Shown: positions 7,589 to 17,048 of the stretch, in pieces | Layout of the letters: the number at the start of each line of letters is the position of its first letter | Numbering within the stretch: the stretch's first letter is position 1 | DNA from: Methylotuvimicrobium buryatense 5G | Lineage (GTDB): Bacteria > Pseudomonadota > Gammaproteobacteria > Methylococcales > Methylomonadaceae | NCBI RefSeq assembly: GCF_000341735.1 | Contig: NZ_KB455575.1 | Coordinates: forward strand, 128,582-192,581 | Reading direction: 5' to 3' | DNA: 64,000 nt | Made by a program: the position numbers and the translations under genes | Notes under the pieces: model-generated | The model's database searches: none | The model's input: only the letters and a program-made list of their open reading frames with translations | What the model was told of the DNA's origin: nothing

Positions 7589-9779
7589 ACAACCCGATAA
7601 TTCAGATGAATTACGCTGGCGCGCGGAACAACGGCTTGCTGTTAAACAAGCGTCGCCCGCAGGAGTGGCGATCGACGAAAAAAGGTTAGTGCACGAATTG
7701 CAAGTCCATCAAATCGAGTTGGAAATGCAGAATGAAGCGTTGCGGGAAGCGCGTCTTCAGTCTGAAATAGCCCTGGAACGCTTTACCGAACTGTTCGACT
7801 TCGCGCCGCTTGCTTATTTTAGTTTATGCTGCAAAGGCATCATTCAACAGGCCAATTTTCGTAGCGAGTCATTACTGGCTATTGAGCGCTCCGCTCTATG
7901 TGGGCAAAATTTTGCCCATTGGGTAACCAATATATTTCAACTTCTCTTTAAAAATTTTCTGGCAAAGGTGTTTGCGAATACCGATTCGCACAGCTGCGAG
8001 ATGACTTTACAAATCGGTAACGATCAAAAATGGGTACGTGTCGAGGGCATTGCCGACAAAACGGGTGATTCGTGTCTTCTTGCCGTGTCGGATATCAGTG
8101 AACGAAAACGTAACGAGCAAGAATTGCAACTGGCTGCGACTGTGTTTCTGACGCTCGAGGAAGCCATTATAGTGACTGATAAAGACAACCGGATTGTCTG
8201 CATCAATCCGGCCTTCACGCGATTGACGGGTTACCTGTCGGATGAGGCCGTCGGCCAAACGACCGCGCTGCTTAAATCCGGGCGTCATGATAAGGTTTTT
8301 TACGAGGCGATGTGGCATAGCCTGAATTCGACAGGCCATTGGCAGGGAGAAATATGGACCAAACGTAAAAACGGAGAAGAATTTCTCGAATGGTTATCGA
8401 TTAATACGCTGTATAGTCAAAACGGCGAGGTCATCCGGCGTATCGCCACGGCTACCGACATTACCGACAAAAAACGGACGGAGGAAATCATTCGTCGGCA
8501 AGCCCATTTCGATCAACTGACCGGCTTGCCTAATCGGTACTTATTTCTCGATCGCCTGCAACGGGCTATCAATAAAGCCAACCGGACAGGGCGGCAGTTG
8601 GCCCTGATGTTTCTTGACCTGGATCATTTCAAGGATGTTAACGATACCTTGGGTCACGACGCGGGGGACGAGCTGCTCAAGGAGGCTACACAGCGTTTGA
8701 AAGGTTGTCTGCGCGAAACCGATACGCTGGCACGTCCCGGCGGCGATGAATTCACGATCATTTTGGACGAATTGGACGAGTTCAGCAGTGTCGATCGTGT
8801 CGCTCAAATCATGGTTGAATGTATGACGGCGCCGTTTATAGTGAAAAAAGAACGGTGTTATATTTCGGTCAGTATCGGCATCGCCTTGTATCCGAGCGAT
8901 GCCGAAACCCTAGAAGAATTGCTGAAGAATGCCGATCAAGCCATGTATGCCGCGAAAAATCAGGGGCGAAGTCGTTATTGTTACTTTATGCCGGCAATGC
9001 AAGAAGCGTCGGCGATGCGGTTGCGCTTAGGCAACGATTTGCGGCATGCGCTGACCGATCGGCAACTGAGTTTGTTTTATCAACCCATCGTGGATTTCGA
9101 ATCCGGTCGAATCCAAAAAGCCGAAGCCTTGATTCGTTGGCAACATCCTACGCGAGGCTGGATTCATCCGTTAGATTTTATAGCCGTTTCAGAAGATAAC
9201 GGCATGATAACGGAGATCGACGAATGGGTTTTTCATCAGGCGGTAGACCAGGTCGCCATTTGGCGCGCCAATTACCGTGCGGATTTTCAAATTAGCATCA
9301 ATACTTCATCCGCGCAGTTTCAAAATAATGGTATCAAGTTAAACGAATGGTTTGTTTATTTGCAGGATCGAGGCCTATCCGGGGATTGTATTGCGGTGGA
9401 AATTACCGAAGGATTATTGTTGAATGCAACCGCCATCGTATCTGAAAAATTGCTTGCATTCAGGGACGCAGGCATCCAAGTATCGCTTGACGACTACGGT
9501 ACCGGTAATTCGTCGCTGTACAGTCTCAAAAAGTACGATATCGATTATTTGAAAATCGACAGATCCTTCGTCGCCAATCTAACGGCCGATTCCAACGAGT
9601 TGGTATTATGCGAAGCGATGATTCTGTTGGCGCACAAACTGGATATGAAAATTATCGCTGAAGGTATCGAAACACAGGAACAATTCGATTTGTTGCGGCA
9701 AGCGGGTTGCGATTACGGACAAGGGAATTTGGTCTCGAAAGCGGTATCCGCAGAGGAGTTCGAGAAGTTATTATCTTAA
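7572..9779 (+). CDS. PAS-GGDEF-EAL cyclic di-GMP protein
   Basis: A 735-residue signalling protein without obvious membrane spans. An N-terminal helical signature (HELQVHQIELEMQNEAL, about residues 38-54) precedes a PAS domain (about 65-175) and a second PAS/PAC (about 185-305). A GGDEF diguanylate cyclase domain (about 315-475) has an intact GGDEF near residue 391. An EAL phosphodiesterase domain (about 485-735) shows EALIRW, DDYGTGNSS and IAEGIET. Both output motifs look intact, so either activity or both are possible. The start overlaps the end of the CheB-CheR-PAS gene. The N-terminal signature and first PAS resemble the lone PAS protein at 25715-26293. Confidence 0.94.
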   Translation: MINPNEQPDNSDELRWRAEQRLAVKQASPAGVAIDEKRLVHELQVHQIELEMQNEALREARLQSEIALERFTELFDFAPLAYFSLCCKGIIQQANFRSESLLAIERSALCGQNFAHWVTNIFQLLFKNFLAKVFANTDSHSCEMTLQIGNDQKWVRVEGIADKTGDSCLLAVSDISERKRNEQELQLAATVFLTLEEAIIVTDKDNRIVCINPAFTRLTGYLSDEAVGQTTALLKSGRHDKVFYEAMWHSLNSTGHWQGEIWTKRKNGEEFLEWLSINTLYSQNGEVIRRIATATDITDKKRTEEIIRRQAHFDQLTGLPNRYLFLDRLQRAINKANRTGRQLALMFLDLDHFKDVNDTLGHDAGDELLKEATQRLKGCLRETDTLARPGGDEFTIILDELDEFSSVDRVAQIMVECMTAPFIVKKERCYISVSIGIALYPSDAETLEELLKNADQAMYAAKNQGRSRYCYFMPAMQEASAMRLRLGNDLRHALTDRQLSLFYQPIVDFESGRIQKAEALIRWQHPTRGWIHPLDFIAVSEDNGMITEIDEWVFHQAVDQVAIWRANYRADFQISINTSSAQFQNNGIKLNEWFVYLQDRGLSGDCIAVEITEGLLLNATAIVSEKLLAFRDAGIQVSLDDYGTGNSSLYSLKKYDIDYLKIDRSFVANLTADSNELVLCEAMILLAHKLDMKIIAEGIETQEQFDLLRQAGCDYGQGNLVSKAVSAEEFEKLLS

Positions 9780-9812
9780 AGCGCTGCACGCAATAATTTC
9801 GCGAAACATTGT

Positions 9813-9972
9813 TATACCCATCGCAGATCAAAATTCGGCACCAGGGTGTCCGTCAAAGGACGCCGTGAATACATCCCTGTAGGCTCTATGCCAGCTCCAT
9901 GCTGGCAAAGCCTTTGCCGCACACCCTGGCGCCTCCTCAGGCACTGCCGAAATTTGAAGTGCGAAAGGTATA
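9813..9972 (+). repeat. Family A element, short form (A2)
   Basis: Termini TATACCCATCGCAGATC and GTGCGAAAGGTATA. The 160-bp interior has GGACGCCGTGAATACATCC and the CCAGCTCCATGCTGG hairpin, but lacks the central block of the long copies. Confidence 0.85.
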
Positions 9973-10014
9973 CAATGGCTCTCATGACTTTCCATGATGG
10001 GTTTCGCTTCGCTC

Positions 10015-10082
10015 TACTCCCTTTTGATTGAAAAACCGTCTAAGAATAAAAGGCATGGGATGTGTCTATCGAGGACCACCGT
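10015..10082 (+). repeat. Family I left-end fragment
   Basis: CCTTTTGATTGAAAAACCG through CGAGGACCACCGTGA repeats the left end of the family I element at 4494-4570 and stops just before the end of glgP. Confidence 0.6.
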
Positions 10083-10113
10083 GATTACAATCGCTCTCAT
10101 GATGTTCCTACAG

Positions 10114-11850
10114 TCAGTGGATATAGGCTTTGGTGACGTATTGCAACACCATGCGCTGAGTATTAAAAAACGAGCCATTGAGCGCAATCGTGTGACGCAT
10201 TACATCGATGAAGCGTTCGCGGTCATGATAAAACAAAGGAACGACTACTTGCTCCAGCTTGTCGTATAACGCCGCTGCATCCCGAGCCGACCGTTCCTCT
10301 TCGAAGCTAACGGAGGTCGGTAACTCACCGATTGCCCAGCCGGTAACGCCTTCGATACAACCTTCGATCCACCAGCCATCCAATATGCTCAGGCTGGGCA
10401 CGCCATTGAGGGCCGCCTTCATGCCGCTGGTACCGGATGCCTCAAGCGGCGGTTGAGGGGTATTCAGCCAAATATCCACGCCGGCCGTCATCAATTGCGC
10501 CAATGGCCAATCGTAATTGGGCAGATAAGCAATTTTGACATAGCCTCTCAACGCATCCCGCGCCTGATAGATGCGCTGAATCAGTTCCTTGCCTTGCTGA
10601 TCCTGCGGATGGGCCTTACCGGCATAGATGATCTGGAAACGGCCGACGCCGGCGGAGATGGCCTTTAAGCGTTCAATATCCCGAAATATCAGGTCGCCAC
10701 GTTTATAAGTCGCATCCCGGCGAGCAAAGCCTATCGTCAAATCTTGGGCATCCATGCCCACATTGGTAACACGATTGACGTGGTCGATCAGCTGGCGTTT
10801 AGCCTGATCATGGGCCTGCCACACCTCCTGCGGTGGAATGCCCAAGACATAGCGCAACGTAAAATTATCCTCGCGCCAACCGGGCACATGCTGATCAAAC
10901 AGGGCCTGAAACGGCGGGCTGGTCCAGGTCGTTGCATGTACGCCATTGGTAATCGAATCGATGCGGTACTGAGCAAACATTTGCCGCAATACTTCGGCAT
11001 GTTTCTTGGCAACCCCGTTGACATAATGACTCAGATTGAGCGCCAGATAGGTCATATTGAGATAGTCGTCCCACAGCAATACTTCCTTCATAGCCTCGGT
11101 CTCGACGCGGCCCAACACCTGGTTGATGAGCTCGGACGGGAAGCGATCATGACCCGCGGGTACCGGTGTATGGGTAGTGAACACGCAATGCCGGCGCACC
11201 ACTTCGACATCTTCTTGAGTGACACGATCGTGACCGGCTCGTTCGGCTTGTTCGTCCAGCAGCGCGATGGGTAACAAACTGGCATGACCTTCGTTCATGT
11301 GAAAGCGCTCAATGCCATGGTGTCCGAGTGCGCGCAGCATAGACACGCCCCCCATACCGAGCACGACTTCCTGGCACAGTCGGTAATGCTGGTCGCCGCC
11401 GTACAGCCAATGCGTTAAGCTACGATCCCATTCCGCATTTTCCGCAAGATCACTGTCCAGAAGATAAACCGGCACTATGCCGCCCGTACACCCGCGAACC
11501 TCATAACGCCAGGCACGCAAATGGACCGTCCGGTTTTCTATCGAGACCGCGGCCCGTTGCGGAAATTCTTGGAGAAAATCCTCGACCACCCATTCAACGG
11601 AATCCTCGGTCTGCATGCCGCCGCTATCGAGTCTTTGATAAAAATAACCTTTGCGATGCAATAGCGTGACTGCCACCATCGGTAGTTCGCGGTCGGCGGC
11701 GGCGCGGATCATGTCGCCGGCAAGAATTCCCAATCCGCCGCTGTAAGTCGGCATCGCAGGGTGCAGAGCAATCTCCATTGAGAAATAGGCTATCCGTGCC
11801 TCGTCCCTAACGCTATCCAATTCGATTTTGAATTGCTGTGACATGCTCAT
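10114..11850 (-). CDS. glgP: Alpha-glucan phosphorylase
   Basis: A 578-residue GT35-type phosphorylase, which releases glucose-1-phosphate from glycogen or maltodextrin in the cytoplasm. The N-terminus has [21 protein letters not shown], typical of the shorter glycogen/starch phosphorylase group. The pyridoxal-phosphate lysine lies in [12 protein letters not shown], followed by [11 protein letters not shown]. It is shorter than the roughly 800-residue E. coli-type enzymes but fits the compact family. Two near-adjacent ATGs exist; the first is used here, with AGAGAG upstream. It is the only minus-strand gene in this part, alone, with a 21-bp regulatory site 212 bp upstream in its own orientation. 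Confidence 0.93.
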   Translation of the reverse strand: MSMSQQFKIELDSVRDEARIAYFSMEIALHPAMPTYSGGLGILAGDMIRAAADRELPMVAVTLLHRKGYFYQRLDSGGMQTEDSVEWVVEDFLQEFPQRAAVSIENRTVHLRAWRYEVRGCTGGIVPVYLLDSDLAENAEWDRSLTHWLYGGDQHYRLCQEVVLGMGGVSMLRALGHHGIERFHMNEGHASLLPIALLDEQAERAGHDRVTQEDVEVVRRHCVFTTHTPVPAGHDRFPSELINQVLGRVETEAMKEVLLWDDYLNMTYLALNLSHYVNGVAKKHAEVLRQMFAQYRIDSITNGVHATTWTSPPFQALFDQHVPGWREDNFTLRYVLGIPPQEVWQAHDQAKRQLIDHVNRVTNVGMDAQDLTIGFARRDATYKRGDLIFRDIERLKAISAGVGRFQIIYAGKAHPQDQQGKELIQRIYQARDALRGYVKIAYLPNYDWPLAQLMTAGVDIWLNTPQPPLEASGTSGMKAALNGVPSLSILDGWWIEGCIEGVTGWAIGELPTSVSFEEERSARDAAALYDKLEQVVVPLFYHDRERFIDVMRHTIALNGSFFNTQRMVLQYVTKAYIH

Positions 11851-12062
11851 ATCAAGGCTCTCTTAGAAGATTCTAATTTATTGATGGAAGTGAATTTCGA
11901 ACGTGCCGGCTCAATGTTCCGTGGTGCCTGTCTCTAGAGCAATTTATTGCCATATAAACCTACCACCAGTTCGCAAAATTACGGTGCCAATAGATTATGA
12001 ATAGACTATGGACGCCACTTCCGCACATTTTTTTTCAATTTAACCGTAAAAAGGTGGCGATT

Positions 12063-12083
12063 TTCTGTTCGCTAACGCACATA
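12063..12083 (-). promoter_or_regulatory. 21-bp directional palindromic site, copy 4
   Basis: On the minus strand it is TAT, GTGCG, TTAG, CGAAC, AGAA. It lies 212 bp upstream of glgP and points toward it. Confidence 0.6.
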
Positions 12084-12182
12084 GAATTGACAAAGGCCGC
12101 GTATGCTAGCCGTCTTCGCAACAGTACGACAAAGCCAAGTCTGTGGTCGACATCATTATCCCTGCTCGACCTCGCTACCATT

Positions 12183-12427
12183 TATACCTTTCGCGCTTCA
12201 AATTTCGGCAGTGCCCGAGGTGGCGCCGGGGTGCTAGGTCGATTTTGCTCCTCGGCAATTGCTCCTGCATTGCCCTACTACACGCCATCCTTGGCGTAAT
12301 GCAAAATCGACATTCACGCCATCCATGGCGCTCGCAAAGGCTTTGCCAGCATGGAGCCTTCATGGACGTATTCACGGCGTCCTTTGGCGGATACCTCGGC
12401 GCCGAAACTTGACCAGCAAAGGGTATA
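12183..12427 (-). repeat. Family A element, long form, reversed (A3)
   Basis: Begins TATACCTTTCGCGCTTC and ends AGCAAAGGGTATA. It carries the long-form central block in reverse orientation, including GGCGTAATGCAAAATCGAC. Confidence 0.8.
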
Positions 12428-12574
12428 AATAATATACGATCAAACAGCGAATAATTCCAAGTTATTGAAAAATATCGATTAATAGTTTTGGCATCCTAAA
12501 TTTATGCTGCGATCACTCAAAAAATAGAACATAACAATCAATGGCTTAAATATCAAGATAGGGGGCTAAACGGT

Positions 12575-12751
12575 CATAAGCGCCAACTTAGTGCCTATAC
12601 TATGGTGTATTTGTGGCTTTATTCGTCATAACGGCATGGATTGCCGATATCAAGGTTACATGAGTGTGAAGCTAAGCATTGCCATCCCTGGACCTGGATT
12701 CCGCCAATTCCTGGCGGAATGACGCGTTATTTTCTTAAGTTGGCGTATATG
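12575..12751. repeat. Family C inverted-repeat element (C1)
   Basis: A 177-bp element with ends CATAAGCGCCAACTTA and TAAGTTGGCGTATATG. The core contains a GGATTCCGCCAATTCCTGGCGGAAT palindrome-type motif shared with family E. A second copy lies at 19913-20088. No clear target duplication is left here. Confidence 0.7.
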
Positions 12752-12770
12752 AGGGCTGAATACTTACAAG

Positions 12771-12913
12771 GTAAGTATTCAGTTCCCCTCTTTGAAAAAG
12801 AGGGGCTAGGGGAGGTTTTTTAAATAAATCCCCCTCAATCCCCCTTTTTCAAAGGGGGATGCCAACAATACGCCTGGATTGCGGTAATTTGCCAACGGGG
12901 TCTGAATACTTAC
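12771..12913. mobile_element. Family B MITE (B1), IS66-type ends
   Basis: A 143-bp element with ends GTAAGTATTCAG and CTGAATACTTAC, flanked by a perfect 8-bp target duplication CTTACAAG (12763-12770 and 12914-12921). The interior is two hairpins, CCCCTCTTTGAAAAAGAGGGG and CCCCCTTTTTCAAAGGGGG. The ends match those of the intact IS66 element at 15058-16733. Confidence 0.9.
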
Positions 12914-12983
12914 CTTACAAGTGGTGGGGGCTAAATGATTACTGAAATACTGTAACTTGAATATATAAAAACTGATTGGGTTC

Positions 12984-13004
12984 AAAGTGCGCTACCGTAC
13001 CGAC
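12984..13004 (+). promoter_or_regulatory. 21-bp directional palindromic site, copy 5
   Basis: AAA, GTGCG, CTAC, CGTAC, CGAC. It points toward the fatty-acid-hydroxylase-like gene at 14026, now 1021 bp away because several mobile elements lie between. Confidence 0.5.
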
Positions 13005-13043
13005 TGTTAGAAAGTTTTTTAATAGACTGGCACCAGATTCCTA

Positions 13044-13124
13044 GTAAGTATTCAGCCCGCCTCTTTGATAAATAGGGGAGAGGGGAGATATATTAAATTA
13101 ATCCCCTTTTTTAAAGGGGGATGT
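13044..13124. repeat. Family B remnant (B2)
   Basis: Starts GTAAGTATTCAGCCCGCC and carries degraded versions of both family B hairpins. The right terminus is missing, where a family D element follows. Confidence 0.65.
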
Positions 13125-13134
13125 CAATTTATAA

Positions 13135-13206
13135 GTAATTATTCACCAACCTATCGTTCCCACGCAGAGCGTGGGAACGATAATTGCCGGGGGTCTGAAT
13201 AGTTAC
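13135..13206. mobile_element. Family D palindromic MITE (D1)
   Basis: A 72-bp element with ends GTAATTATTCACC and GGTCTGAATAGTTAC around the near-perfect palindrome CGTTCCCACGC-agagcgtgggaacg. The ends are of the IS66 type found at 15058. No target duplication is visible for this copy. Confidence 0.75.
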
Positions 13207-13469
13207 AGTGAGTCTTGATTATAGGTTAATGTTTTCGTATCTATCAATACTAATGAACAATCCAATAAAAGCAAATATATGAATAAATTGATCGCATCAG
13301 TAGGTAGGTATGCCGCCATTCTTCCGGCCAGTATTTATAAGTTTCTTCAATCCATAATTACTCAAAACTTTGAGCAATCTATTAAGAAGTTTCCAGAGGA
13401 CAGTGTCCCAGAAAAATGGCGTTCAAAGCCATAGTATAGTTATTAATAGACTCGTTAAGTTATGTTACT

Positions 13470-13594
13470 GTAAAATATTCAGTCCCCCTCTTTGAAAAAG
13501 AGGGTTTAGGGGAGATTATTTAAATAAATCCCCCTTTTTCAAAGGGGGAGGTAAAGTTCCAACTTATTTTAAATGCAGGGGTCTGAACAATTAC
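13470..13594. mobile_element. Family B MITE (B3)
   Basis: A 125-bp element from GTAAAATATTCAG to CTGAACAATTAC. The flanks ATGTTACT (13462-13469) and ATGTTACA (13595-13602) match in 7 of 8 positions, as expected for an aged 8-bp target duplication. Confidence 0.8.
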
Positions 13595-13647
13595 ATGTTA
13601 CATATTACTTCCTTTTGATTGAAAAACCGCCTAAGACTAAAAAGGGA

Positions 13648-13875
13648 GTAATTATTCACCCACCCTATCGTTCCCACGCTCTAGCGTCACTGCCATTAAG
13701 TTAAGCCATCACAGAAATGAATAATGCTTGTATTCAGGCTCTGATGCACCTCAAAAGCTTGCCATCCATGGCACTGGATTCCGCCAGTCCATGGCGGAAT
13801 GACCAGTTTCCGTTAACTTAATGGCAGTGACGCAGAGCGTGGGAACGATAATTGTCGGGGGGACTGAATAGTTAC
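13648..13875. mobile_element. Family D MITE interrupted by family E
   Basis: The D halves (13648-13687 and 13830-13875) carry the usual GTAATTATTCACC and CTGAATAGTTAC ends. Their central palindrome is split by a family E element. The left junction ends ACGCTCTAGCGT and the right begins ACGCAGAGCGT, which fits an 11-12-bp target duplication that has since diverged. The same junctions recur at 17010-17415, so the composite seems to have been copied as a unit. Confidence 0.75.
13688..13829. mobile_element. Family E inverted-repeat element (E1)
   Basis: A 142-bp element with perfect 17-bp ends CACTGCCATTAAGTTAA and TTAACTTAATGGCAGTG. The core has GCTTGCCATCCATGGC and a GGCGGAAT palindrome. It is inserted into the centre of a family D element. 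Confidence 0.85.
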
Positions 13876-14025
13876 GCTGGATCCAATCTCGATAATCAAG
13901 GGACAGGATATTCCACGACAGGCAGACTTCATACCCTAAACCCGGCAAAAAATGCTCAAACTGGGAATTGTTGTAATCCTAGCCGGTTGTTAGACAATTT
14001 TTTGTAACTTCAGTGAGGATAAGTC

Positions 14026-15021
14026 ATGACTCTAACAATGAATGCTTCCATGAATCTTTTTGATGCAGTGGGTGTTTGGTCGATGATCACTTCATTCGAT
14101 CTGGCGGGATTTTCAATATTGATGTTTTTTATCATTTTGTTCATCATCGAAACGCATCGCCCTAGAAAAAAGTTACCGACACATGAGTTGAAAAACTCTT
14201 ACCGGGTTAATATCACATTGTTTTTGTTCAACAGTTTAGTGTTGTCGATAATGTCGATTGCTTCGTTGCTAATCGTCGCCGAACATTTTTCCGGTGCGGG
14301 AATTTTGAGCGGGATGTCGAATGCGGCAATAAAAGCCGCTCTGTCATTACTGTTGCTGGATTTGGTATTTTATTTTTGGCACAAGGCATGCCATGATTTT
14401 GATGGCTTATGGTTATTTCATAAAGTCCATCATAGCGAGCCGCATCTCAATGTCTCAACCGCATACCGTGTGCATATATTGGAAATATTGGCGGTAACGC
14501 TGATTAAGGTACTCAGTATAGTCATTTTCGGTTTCGATAAAGCCAGCGTATTGGCTTACGAATTATTGATGATGCTGTTTGTCATGTTTCATCACGCAAA
14601 TATTGCATTTTCCCGTGAACAAAACCTAGGGTATTTGTTTATTACCCCTTATCTGCATCGGGTCCATCATTCGACGGTTCGAGTCGAACACGACAGAAAT
14701 TACGGCGCGGTGTTTTCGATTTGGGACCGTCTGTTCGGGACCTTGGCCGAATTGGAGCCCAAACAAATTGGCATCAATGGCAAGCCGCCGTTGACGTTTT
14801 TAAAATTGTTGAAGTTCGGTGTAACCCAGAGGCCCAAAGCAATTCCTTTTGATGTAAGGCAGGAGACCATGCCGATGATTGCCGAGGCGGCTTATTTTAA
14901 AGCCGAGAAACGCGGTTTTGAGCCGGGTAATGAAATGTACGATTGGCTGGAAGCAGAGCAGGATATAGCCCGGAAATTATATACCCGGCGTTCGGTCATG
15001 GAGCGCCTTTGCCTCGAGTAA
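14026..15021 (+). CDS. Fatty acid hydroxylase / sterol desaturase family protein
   Basis: A 331-residue integral membrane di-iron enzyme of the fatty acid hydroxylase superfamily. Hydrophobic segments lie near residues 25-45, 65-90, 105-125 and 165-200. The histidine clusters that bind the iron pair are visible as WHKACH (near 124), HKVHH (near 138), FHHAN (near 189) and HRVHH (near 212). The substrate cannot be told from sequence; sterol- or hopanoid-type lipids and fatty acids are both possible. It is isolated among mobile elements, with the IS66 element 36 bp after its stop. Confidence 0.85.
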   Translation: MTLTMNASMNLFDAVGVWSMITSFDLAGFSILMFFIILFIIETHRPRKKLPTHELKNSYRVNITLFLFNSLVLSIMSIASLLIVAEHFSGAGILSGMSNAAIKAALSLLLLDLVFYFWHKACHDFDGLWLFHKVHHSEPHLNVSTAYRVHILEILAVTLIKVLSIVIFGFDKASVLAYELLMMLFVMFHHANIAFSREQNLGYLFITPYLHRVHHSTVRVEHDRNYGAVFSIWDRLFGTLAELEPKQIGINGKPPLTFLKLLKFGVTQRPKAIPFDVRQETMPMIAEAAYFKAEKRGFEPGNEMYDWLEAEQDIARKLYTRRSVMERLCLE

Positions 15022-15057
15022 TTAATGGTAAGTATTTACCTCTTGGCCGTAATTGTT

Positions 15058-16733
15058 GTAACTATTCAGACCCCCTGGCCACTGGTGGTAATTTTGGAAT
15101 CGGCCGTCCGGTCCGCTGATGATCAATGACTACAGCCAAATAAAGCCAAGGGGATTGCTGTCTTTTACGGCAGGTTTCGATCACGCTGATTAAAATGGCG
15201 AATACCCGCGAGCCTTGCTCGGTGCGCGTGCCATAGCTGATGCGTCTCAAAATCACCCAGTGCCGCAGTGCCCGCTCGGCTTCGTTGTTGGTCAACGGCA
15301 AATGATAGGATGCAACGACCTGAAAGATCGCCTCCCAATCATTGAGCATTTCACCGGCCAGCTCACGCGTCTTTTTATGCGTTGCTTCGCGCAGGCTTTC
15401 GCATAGCGCTCGATAGAGCGCCAATGCTTCTTGAAAGGTTTCCGTCAACGGTTTGTCGGGTGGGTCGACACGGGCCTCTCGAATCGCGTTCATCAGCGTA
15501 TTCAGCAACGCCAGTGTGTGCTTGCCGAACTGGCGGGCCACAGGGTCGAAACTCTCTTCCAGCCCTTGGGCTTTGCGCAGCAGATGCGCCCAGCAGCGCA
15601 CACGATTCGGGTATCTGCGATAGGTTTGGTAGCCATCGCCCATGAGCCAGCCCAAGTAATCCGCGCCCAAGAGGTTCTCGAGCAATTCAGCGCTGCGGTA
15701 GGCAATCCAGTAAGCGGTCACGCTATCCGTGCTGAACACCCACAGCCATAAGAAGGTCGTCAGTTCCATCCAGGATGTTTCATCGACATGCAATAATCGA
15801 CTGTTGACCACCGCCTCGATGAGTTCGTCTTCGATCGGCATCGCCGCCGCGCCGCTTTCATGCAGGGTGTTGTTGATCGTGCCGACACTGAGACTCAAAC
15901 CTAACCAATCCTGCAAGAATTCGCGGATGCGCGCACGGGATAGTCGCATGCGATAGGCCAGACACACAATCAAGGCGGCCAAACCCGGCCCGACCAGGCG
16001 CCATTCGCTGCACACGACGTTCGGCAAACTGCCGTGGGGCACGTGACGATACGGTTCGTCTCGCGTCACATGGACGCAGTGACACGTCGCTTCATAATAG
16101 GTATGCCGCGTCGTGATCAATCTCAAGCCCGGATCGTTCGCGTCAGCCCAGGTGAGGTCAACAGTATCAAAAGCGGTATACGCTTTTTGCTGACTTGCCG
16201 TGAACACAGTACCGCAACACGCGCAAAGCTCGGGACGATGATCTTGATAGTCAGTCACTGGCAGGACTTGCTGTCTGCCGAAACCTTGCGCGCCGGGCTG
16301 TTTACCAGGTTTACGCACATTATCCGAAGCTTGAGACGAGTCGGTTTGAGAATCTTGTTTGGATTCTTTAGCAGGTGGCGCGGGAGATGTGTTATCCACC
16401 TCCTGATCCGGCGTGTCTTCGCCAGCGTCTATAGCATCGGTATCACTGGCTGTATCGTTCGCCTTATCCCACGGTGCTTCACTACTGGGTGGCCGGGAGC
16501 TATTGCGCGAGTTTTGCTTCAAGCGCTCGCGTGCTTCCTTGAGATCGTTGAGCAAACGAATCGAAAGGCGACGCAAAGCCTCTTCCGGCAAGTCAAGAAG
16601 CTTGTCTTCATCCAGTTGGTTTAGGTCGTGATCGCTCAGTTGCATGGCGCACAGAATACGTCTTGGTGGCTTAAAAATACAGTTTTTTAATGACTGATTG
16701 GATGATTTTTGTAGTAGGGGTCTGAATAGTTAC
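15058..16733 (-). mobile_element. Intact IS66-family insertion sequence (ISBst12-like)
   Basis: A 1676-bp element with perfect 17-bp terminal inverted repeats GTAACTATTCAGACCCC (15058-15074) and the complement at 16717-16733. It is flanked by a perfect 8-bp target duplication TAATTGTT (15050-15057 and 16734-16741). It carries only the tnpC-type transposase, as in the ISBst12 group of IS66. The intact gene, perfect ends and perfect duplication point to a recent, possibly still active, insertion. Confidence 0.95.
15062..16645 (-). CDS. tnpC: IS66-family transposase (TnpC type)
   Basis: A 527-residue DDE transposase. The N-terminus has a leucine-rich helical part (EEALRRLSIRLLNDL, then RLKQNSRNSSRPPSS), followed by a zinc-finger-like segment with CACCG near residue 140. 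The DDE catalytic core shows LLHVDETSW (first Asp), LMGDGYQTYRRYP (second Asp) and LTNNEAERALRHWV (Glu). A C-terminal IS66 tail ends the protein. The stop codon lies inside the left terminal repeat of the element. No tnpA or tnpB partner is present. Confidence 0.95.
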   Translation of the reverse strand: MQLSDHDLNQLDEDKLLDLPEEALRRLSIRLLNDLKEARERLKQNSRNSSRPPSSEAPWDKANDTASDTDAIDAGEDTPDQEVDNTSPAPPAKESKQDSQTDSSQASDNVRKPGKQPGAQGFGRQQVLPVTDYQDHRPELCACCGTVFTASQQKAYTAFDTVDLTWADANDPGLRLITTRHTYYEATCHCVHVTRDEPYRHVPHGSLPNVVCSEWRLVGPGLAALIVCLAYRMRLSRARIREFLQDWLGLSLSVGTINNTLHESGAAAMPIEDELIEAVVNSRLLHVDETSWMELTTFLWLWVFSTDSVTAYWIAYRSAELLENLLGADYLGWLMGDGYQTYRRYPNRVRCWAHLLRKAQGLEESFDPVARQFGKHTLALLNTLMNAIREARVDPPDKPLTETFQEALALYRALCESLREATHKKTRELAGEMLNDWEAIFQVVASYHLPLTNNEAERALRHWVILRRISYGTRTEQGSRVFAILISVIETCRKRQQSPWLYLAVVIDHQRTGRPIPKLPPVARGSE

Positions 16734-16750
16734 TAATTGTTCGCCTCATG

Positions 16751-17009
16751 TATACCCTTTGCTCGTCAAATTTCGGCGTCGGGGTGCTCGTCAAAGGACG
16801 CTGTGAATACGTCCATGTAGGCTCTATGACAGCATCCATGCTGCCAAAGCCTTTGCGAGCGCCATGGATGGCGTGAATGTCGATTTTGCATTACGCCAAG
16901 GATGGCGTGTAGTAGGGCAATGCAGGAGCAATTGCCGAGGAGCAAAAATCGACCTAGCACCCCGACGCCTCCATACGCTAATGCCGAAATTTGAAGTGCG
17001 AAAGGTATA
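16751..17009 (+). repeat. Family A element, long form (A4)
   Basis: Ends TATACCCTTTGCTCGTC and GTGCGAAAGGTATA, 259 bp, with the long-form central block. Its right end abuts the next family D element directly. Confidence 0.85.
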
Positions 17010-17048
17010 GTAATTACTCACCCCCCTATCGTTCCCACGCTCTAGCGT

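Noticed and set aside
15215-16624. Plus-strand open frames opposite the transposase gene.
   Set aside because: They are antisense shadows of tnpC with no independent support.
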